Shown here: one piece after another, positions 31,255-35,504 of the stretch | Layout: each line of letters opens with the position of its first letter | How positions within the stretch are numbered: the first letter of the stretch is position 1 | The notes under the pieces: generated by a model | What the model was told of the DNA's origin: nothing | Database searches by the model: none | The model's input: only the letters and a program-made list of their open reading frames with translations | Program-made: the position numbers and the translations under genes | Assembly: GCA_036558305.1 (NCBI GenBank) | Contig: DATBFX010000203.1 | Span: 1-35,504, forward strand | Length of the DNA stretch: 35,504 nt | Source of the DNA: DATBFX01 sp036558305 | GTDB lineage: Bacteria; Chloroflexota; Chloroflexia; Thermomicrobiales; UBA6265 | Reading direction: 5' to 3'

Positions 31255-32336
31255 AGCTCATGGAGAAATGCAAAAGCAATCGACCTCCCGACTCCGTAGG
31301 GGCGGACCGGGTGCCCCCTGGGCGCTGTCCGCCCTGCTGCATGAGCGCAAATGTGGAGGGCGGACACGGCGGTCCGCCCCTACGCACGGCGTGGCCCGAC
31401 TCCTCGGCAACCCGCTGTAACCGTCGCGCGCTCTTCGTGCTACCCCTCGCGCTGCTCGATCCGCCCTCGGCACCGGCCCAAGGCACCCCCACGCCCGCCA
31501 CCTGGACGACCCGCTCCCCGATGCTCCTCGCCAAAGACGACTTCGGCAGCGCCGTCGCCGGCGACCTCATCTATGCCTTCGGCGGCATGACCGGCTCCCG
31601 CGCCTCGACCCTCGACGACGCCCAGGTCTACGACCCCCCACTCAATCGTTGGTCCGCCCTGCCGGCACTGCCCACCGCCCGCCGCTCCCCCCGCGCCGCC
31701 GCGATCGGCGACAGCGTCTACGTCATCGGCGGCGCTACGAACGACGGCGCCCTCGCCACCGTCGAAACCTGGGACACCCGTACCCAAACCTGGACGACCC
31801 GTTCCCCGATGCCGACCCCGCGCTACGCCCTCGCCACCGTCACCATCGGCGACCAGATCTACGCCCTCGGCGGCTTCAGCAATGGCCACATCCTCGACAC
31901 CGTCGAACGCTACGACCCCGCAACCGAACGCTGGGAGTCGCTGACACCGATGCCGACACCCCGCGTCCACCTCGCCGCCGTAGTCGTCGACAACCGCCTC
32001 TACACCCTCGGCGGCGGCGATGACAGCGGAGAACTGACCACGGTCGAGATCTACGACCCGGCAACCGATCGCTGGGATGCCGGACCACCGTTACCGACTC
32101 CGATGAGCAACTTCGCCGCCGTCGTCCTCGACGGCCGGATCCACACCCTCTGGCACCACGAGCACGACGTCCTCGACCCGGCGACCGGTTCCTGGTCGAG
32201 CGCGCCGCCGATGCCGACACCCCGCCACGGACTCGGTGCCGCCGTCGTCGGCGATGTCATCTATGCTTTCGGCGGCTGCCACGAGAAACTCTTCGATCTC
32301 AACGCCGTCGAGGCGTACGGAGGCGACGATGTCTGA
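31251..32336 (+). CDS. Kelch-repeat beta-propeller protein with a disrupted N-terminus
   Basis: A 361-residue frame. Residues about 85-358 contain six kelch repeats, enough for one six-bladed propeller: the -YAFGG, YVIGG, YALGG, YTLGG and final YAFGG patterns, each followed by TVE.YD.AT..W and PMPTPR. Before them is a hydrophobic stretch (RRALFVLPLALLDPPSAPAQG), a normal signal peptide. The first 55 residues are encoded by a palindromic element (31295-31384) and look unnatural (Cys/Pro-rich), so the true start has probably been displaced by its insertion. GTG 31251 and ATG 31260 are formal starts; neither has a good ribosome site. It overlaps the S9 peptidase gene by eight bases. Propellers of this sort bind proteins or sugars. 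Confidence 0.75.
   Translation: MKLMEKCKSNRPPDSVGADRVPPGRCPPCCMSANVEGGHGGPPLRTAWPDSSATRCNRRALFVLPLALLDPPSAPAQGTPTPATWTTRSPMLLAKDDFGSAVAGDLIYAFGGMTGSRASTLDDAQVYDPPLNRWSALPALPTARRSPRAAAIGDSVYVIGGATNDGALATVETWDTRTQTWTTRSPMPTPRYALATVTIGDQIYALGGFSNGHILDTVERYDPATERWESLTPMPTPRVHLAAVVVDNRLYTLGGGDDSGELTTVEIYDPATDRWDAGPPLPTPMSNFAAVVLDGRIHTLWHHEHDVLDPATGSWSSAPPMPTPRHGLGAAVVGDVIYAFGGCHEKLFDLNAVEAYGGDDV
31295..31384. repeat. 90-bp palindromic element in the kelch gene leader
   Basis: Outer arms of 15 bases pair perfectly: CGTAGGGGCGGACCG (31295-31309) with CGGTCCGCCCCTACG (31370-31384). An inner pair, TGTCCGCCCT and AGGGCGGACA (about 31326-31335 and 31357-31366), is also perfect. This GTAGGGGCGGAC-type palindrome resembles mobile palindromic repeats known in many bacteria. 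It overlaps the first codons of the kelch gene. Confidence 0.8.
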
Positions 32337-34161
32337 CGACCTGGCGACGATGGTGACGCGCTTGACCCGCGTCGGCAGTTGTTACGCCCCGAGTTTTTCG
32401 CCGGACGGCTCCCGCCTCGCCTTCGTCTCCAACCTGACCGGCAAACCCCAGGTCTGGAACGTCGCCACCGCCGGTGGCTGGCCCGACCTCATCACCGGGT
32501 TCGACGATCCCGTCCGCGCCGTCGAGTGGTCGCCGGACGGCGCCTGGCTCGCCTGCCTCGTCGCCCCCGGCGGCGGCATGAACACCCAGGTCTACCTCCT
32601 CCGCCCCGACGGCAGCGGCGTCCGCCGCCTCACCGACGGCGGCCAGGACAACAATTGGCTCGGCCCCTGGACGCACGACGGCACCGCCCTCGCCATCGCC
32701 TCCAACCGCCGCGATTCCAACGCGTTGGACGCCTACCTCGTGGACCCGGCAACGGGCGACTTCCGTCACGTCGCCGCCACCCATGGCGTCGGCAACATCC
32801 ACCGGGTCAGCCGCGACGGTCGCCGCGCCCTCCTCTACCGCATGGCCAGCCGCAGCGACGACGACCTCTTCCTCCTCGATCTGGGGTCGAACACCGAACA
32901 ACTCCTGACCCCCCACGACGGCCCCGGTACCTTCGGCAACGGCCGTTTCTCGCCCGACGGTTCCGTCGTCTACCTCATCTCCAACAAGGACCGCGACCTC
33001 ACCGCCTTCGCCCGCATCCAGATCGACCCCTCCGGCCACCCCGGCCCAACCGAGATCGTCGCCGCCCGCGACGACGCGGAACTGGAGGCGTTCGAGCTTA
33101 CCGACGACGGCACCGCCGCCGCTCTCCTCTGGAACGTTGCCGGCAAGAGCGAACTCGACCTCTTGGATCTCACCGGTCAACACAAAACCCAACCGATCCG
33201 GCTGCCTACGGACCTTGTCGCCGATCTCACCTTCGCCCGCAACGGTCACCTCCTCGCCTTCACCGCGTTCGGCTCGACCGCACCGCCCGACGTCTGGGTC
33301 ATCGACCTCCGCTACGGTTCCCTCCGGCAAGCGACCCACAGCCCGCACCCCGGTGTCGACCTGGACTCCCTCGTCCGACCCGAGTTGACGCGCTTCCGCG
33401 CCCACGACGGTCTGGAACTGACCGCCTGGGTCTATCGCCCTCCCCACGGTACCGGTCCCTTCCCGACCGTCATGGAATTCCACGGCGGTCCAGAAGGTCA
33501 GTCGCGCCCCGTCTTCAAGAGTCTCACCCAGGCGCTCCTCACCCAGGGTATCGCCGTCCTCGTCCCCAACGTCCGCGGCTCCTCCGGTTTCGGCAAAACC
33601 TTCGTCAACCTCGACAATGGCCCGCTCCGCTACGACGGCATCCGCGACATCGAAGCCTGCCTCGACCACGCCGTCGAATCGGGTCTCGCCGCTCCCGGCC
33701 GCATCGGCATCATGGGCGGTTCCTACGGCGGCTACATGACGATGGCCGGTTTGACGAGCTACCCCGACCGCTTCGCCGCCGGCGCCAATCTCTTCGGCGT
33801 CGTCAACTTCGAAACCTTCTTCGCCCACACCGAACCCTGGATGGCCGCCATCTCCACCATCGAATACGGCGATCCCGTCACCCAGCGCGATCTCCTCCGC
33901 GACCTCTCCCCGATCCACAAACTCGACCGCGTCACCGCCCCCACCCTCGTCCTCCACGGCGCCAACGACACCAACGTCCCCGTCGTCGAAGCCGAGCAAG
34001 TCGTCGACGGTCTCCGCCAACGCGGCGTCCCCGTCGACTACATCCTCTTCCCCGACGAAGGCCACGGTTTCCTCAACGAAGCCAACCGCATCCGTTCCGA
34101 CGTCGCCATCGCCCGCTGGTTCGTCACCCACCTGACGCCGACCACCGCCGAAGCACCATGA
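32329..34161 (+). CDS. S9-family serine peptidase (acylaminoacyl-peptidase/prolyl oligopeptidase type)
   Basis: A 610-residue two-part enzyme. Residues about 10-340 form a beta-propeller of PD40/TolB-like repeats (SFSPDGSRLAFVSN, EWSPDGAWLACLV, RFSPDGSVVYLISN) that restricts access to the active site. Residues about 355-605 are an alpha/beta hydrolase: oxyanion region HGGPEGQ, NVRGSSGFGK, then the catalytic serine S465 in GGSYGGY, D547 (HGANDTNV) and H579 (DEGHGF), all in family order. It would cleave short peptides. No signal peptide is visible, so it is probably cytosolic. It overlaps the kelch gene by eight bases; peptides imported by the upstream ABC transporter are a plausible substrate source. 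Confidence 0.93.
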   Translation: MSDDLATMVTRLTRVGSCYAPSFSPDGSRLAFVSNLTGKPQVWNVATAGGWPDLITGFDDPVRAVEWSPDGAWLACLVAPGGGMNTQVYLLRPDGSGVRRLTDGGQDNNWLGPWTHDGTALAIASNRRDSNALDAYLVDPATGDFRHVAATHGVGNIHRVSRDGRRALLYRMASRSDDDLFLLDLGSNTEQLLTPHDGPGTFGNGRFSPDGSVVYLISNKDRDLTAFARIQIDPSGHPGPTEIVAARDDAELEAFELTDDGTAAALLWNVAGKSELDLLDLTGQHKTQPIRLPTDLVADLTFARNGHLLAFTAFGSTAPPDVWVIDLRYGSLRQATHSPHPGVDLDSLVRPELTRFRAHDGLELTAWVYRPPHGTGPFPTVMEFHGGPEGQSRPVFKSLTQALLTQGIAVLVPNVRGSSGFGKTFVNLDNGPLRYDGIRDIEACLDHAVESGLAAPGRIGIMGGSYGGYMTMAGLTSYPDRFAAGANLFGVVNFETFFAHTEPWMAAISTIEYGDPVTQRDLLRDLSPIHKLDRVTAPTLVLHGANDTNVPVVEAEQVVDGLRQRGVPVDYILFPDEGHGFLNEANRIRSDVAIARWFVTHLTPTTAEAP

Positions 34162-34166
34162 CCGAT

Positions 34167-34194
34167 CCCTGTCCCCTGACCCCCGACCCCTGAC
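34167..34194. repeat. Tandem heptamer repeat (CCCTGAC unit, 4 copies)
   Basis: CCCTGTC, CCCTGAC, CCCCGAC, CCCTGAC, directly between the S9 peptidase stop and the next ribosome-binding site. It uses a 7-nt unit like the other arrays in the window. Confidence 0.75.
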
Positions 34195-34208
34195 CCTACG
34201 GAGGCAGC

Positions 34209-35066
34209 ATGACGACCACCGCCCACCCGCTCCGCTTCGGCATCGTCCTCGGCCAACGCGCCGCCTGGCCCGACCTCGTCGCCCGCACGAAAGAGGTCGA
34301 AGCGCGCGGCTTCGACGACTTCAACGTCGTCGACCACTTCTTCGGTCTGCGCGACGTCATGGAACCGACCCACGAGGCCTACACCGCCCTCGCCGCCCTC
34401 GCCCCCCACACCGAACGCGTCCGCCTCGGCGTCATGGTCTGCGGCAACACCTACCGCAACCCCGTTTTCCTCCTCAAACAGGCGATCACCGTCGACCACG
34501 TCTCCAACGGCCGCGTCGACTTTGGCATCGGCACCGGTTGGACGGAACGCGAGCACGAGGCCTACGGCTGGGATTTTCCGTCCGCCCGTGAGCGCGTCGA
34601 CCGCTTCGCCGAGGCCCTCGAAATCTGGGACCTCCTCCAGGCCAACGAACGCACCACCTACGACGGCCGCTACTACCAGCTCCTCGACGCCCCCTTCGAA
34701 CCGAAATCGCTCCAGCACCCGCGCCTCCCCGTCCTGATCGGCGCCTCCGCCCCCCGCATGCTCCGCCTCACCGCCAAACACGCCGACATCTGGAACGCCC
34801 GCGGCACCCCCGCCGAAGCCGGCGCCGGCAACCGCGACCTCGACCGCCTCTGCGCCGAGATCGGCCGCGATCCCGCCGCCATCTTCCGCTCCGTCAGCGT
34901 CGGTCTCCACGTCCTCGCTTCTGTCGACGCCTTCACCGACAACGTCGCTGCCTACCGCGCCGAGGGCTTCACCGACTTCCGCATCCCCTGGCCCCGCTCC
35001 GACACCGAATACGCCACCTTCGTCCGCGTCTCCGAAGACGTCATTCCCCGCCTCCGCACCGAATGA
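34209..35066 (+). CDS. Luciferase-like (LLM class) F420-dependent oxidoreductase
   Basis: A 285-residue TIM-barrel protein of the F420/FMN luciferase-like superfamily: LRFGIVLGQRAAWPDLVARTKEVEARGFDDFNVVDHF (strand 1 and 2), TERVRLGVMVCGNTYRNPVFLLKQAITVDHVSNGRVDFGIGTGW (strand 3-4, with SNGR and GIGTGW), RLPVLIGASAPRMLRLTAKHADIWN. CGGAGG ends about four bases before ATG 34209. It is the end of a run of genes in the same direction and may be the last gene of the S9 peptidase operon. It is close to the 'TIGR03560' type group of Chloroflexota/Actinobacteria by its general wording, which I cannot verify. A terminator follows at 35147-35192. Confidence 0.9.
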   Translation: MTTTAHPLRFGIVLGQRAAWPDLVARTKEVEARGFDDFNVVDHFFGLRDVMEPTHEAYTALAALAPHTERVRLGVMVCGNTYRNPVFLLKQAITVDHVSNGRVDFGIGTGWTEREHEAYGWDFPSARERVDRFAEALEIWDLLQANERTTYDGRYYQLLDAPFEPKSLQHPRLPVLIGASAPRMLRLTAKHADIWNARGTPAEAGAGNRDLDRLCAEIGRDPAAIFRSVSVGLHVLASVDAFTDNVAAYRAEGFTDFRIPWPRSDTEYATFVRVSEDVIPRLRTE

Positions 35067-35146
35067 CGAGGTAGTTGCCGCGATCCAGGTCGCCAACGCC
35101 ACCGCCGTTCCGAGTCCTCATGCCCCGTCGGCGCGCCACCGCGGCA

Positions 35147-35192
35147 TGAAAACCGACCCCGCGTACGTACGCGGGCATCGGGGAGTTTTTCA
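35147..35192. terminator. Terminator-like structure between convergent genes
   Basis: An 18-base perfect palindrome CCCGCGTACGTACGCGGG (35158-35175) sits inside a wider imperfect stem: TGAAAA/TTTTTCA and CCCCG/CGGGG, with a five-T tract (35186-35190). It lies between the plus-strand oxidoreductase and the minus-strand gene at the right edge, so it could serve both. Confidence 0.6.
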
Positions 35193-35273
35193 CAGCAGCC
35201 CGCCGAGGCATCTCCCGGAGCGCAGCCGGGAACCCTCTGGGTGCCGTCGTCCGGTAGGCGTGTCGCCTCTGGC

Positions 35274-35307
35274 GGAGAGAGATTCCTCGGCAAGCTCGGA
35301 ATGACGG
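35274..35307. repeat. Third copy of the GGAGAGAGATTCCTCG repeat
   Basis: A single 34-base unit that matches the left unit at 27750-27784 apart from the central GGCAAG/ACTCCG part. The preceding bases (GTCGCCTCTGGC) also match those before the copy at 27750, so the shared sequence is longer than the inverted repeat itself. Confidence 0.85.
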
Positions 35308-35333
35308 TCTCTGCTTTCGGTGATTCGCTTCCT

Positions 35334-35504
35334 TCACCACGCCAAGAAGACCAAATCCCGCCGAAAGATCATCTGCACCCAAATCCGCGGCTGCACCCCC
35401 GGTGCGAAATCCAGCTCCAACACCATCACCGGCGAATCGGGCGGCACCTGGGCGTCCCACGACGCGAAGTAGGCGGTTAGCGGTTGCCCGGTCGCCAGCG
35501 AGGT
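35334..35504 (-). CDS. C-terminal end of a minus-strand gene (partial)
   Basis: From the window edge the minus strand stays open for 56 codons and ends with TGA at 35336-35334. It reads TSLATGQPLTAYFASWDAQV, then residues including PDSPVMVLELDF, and RIWVQMIFRRDLVFLAW at the end. This looks like a beta-rich protein tail, and the codon use is natural, but no family can be recognised from this piece. Confidence 0.6.
   Translation of the reverse strand, partial: TSLATGQPLTAYFASWDAQVPPDSPVMVLELDFAPGVQPRIWVQMIFRRDLVFLAW

Noticed and set aside
28783..34131. Long minus-strand open frames (28783-30882 and 32299-34131)
   Set aside because: Acidic/Gly-rich mirror images of the spermidine-synthase-like and S9 peptidase genes.

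Overview
The window is a GC-rich bacterial chromosome segment with no rRNA, tRNA, CRISPR array, phage genes or insertion-sequence transposase that I can see. The CtaA-CtaB fusion, two F420-type luciferase-like oxidoreductases, an MEP-pathway IspH, secreted Thr/Pro-rich lipoproteins and a peptide ABC transporter fit a Chloroflexota bacterium, most likely of the Thermomicrobia/Sphaerobacter type. That placement is inferred from gene content, not from a marker gene.

Layout. 1-7029: start of an unknown minus-strand gene, divergent from the heme A/heme O synthase fusion; a 215-bp inverted-repeat element; a class III aminotransferase; a secreted cupin-like protein; a luciferase-like oxidoreductase. 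7157-11148: the most interesting part, a compact apparent RiPP (ribosomally made, modified peptide) locus. It holds a small LuxR-type regulator, a hairpin, a candidate promoter, a 35-residue Cys-containing precursor, a second strong hairpin, and three translationally coupled genes: an E1/ThiF-like enzyme with an N-terminal PqqD-like (RRE-type) domain, a membrane M50 protease with its own PqqD-like domain, and a membrane-anchored DUF3105 protein. A terminator-like hairpin closes it. 11402-14155: toxin-antitoxin material (a frameshifted antitoxin copy, an intact copy with a PIN toxin, an orphan AbrB-like antitoxin) around two tandem secreted NTF2-like paralogues. 14230-17702 (minus): B3/B4-domain protein, LysE-type exporter, FIST sensor, DUF4388 protein. 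17896-18116: remnant of a CGNR zinc-finger regulator. 18246-23061: small DUF5678-like protein, IspH, polysaccharide deacetylase lipoprotein, GT-C membrane glycosyltransferase. 23390-24751: RES-Xre toxin-antitoxin pair with a good promoter. 24878-28820: peptide ABC transporter (binding protein and two permeases, no ATPases here). 28825-35066: membrane spermidine-synthase-like protein, kelch protein overlapping an S9 peptidase, and a second luciferase-like oxidoreductase. 35334-35504: tail of a minus-strand gene running off the window.

The spacers are unusual. Several carry tandem 7-nt repeats, each with a different unit (51-71, 236-263, 16882-16937, 19658-19688, 34167-34194, and 28870-28902 inside a gene). 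Others carry long palindromic elements (2267-2481, 26654-26736, 27750-27850 with a third half-copy at 35274-35307, 31295-31384).

Reading of the RiPP locus: the precursor leader is an alternating Lys/hydrophobic strand suited to pairing with the PqqD-like domains. The ThiF-like enzyme would adenylate or cyclise the Cys/Pro-rich core, and the M50 protein would remove the leader in the membrane. The DUF3105 protein could serve immunity or release. No YcaO, LanM/LanB, lasso cyclase or radical-SAM gene is present, so it matches no standard RiPP class that I recognise.
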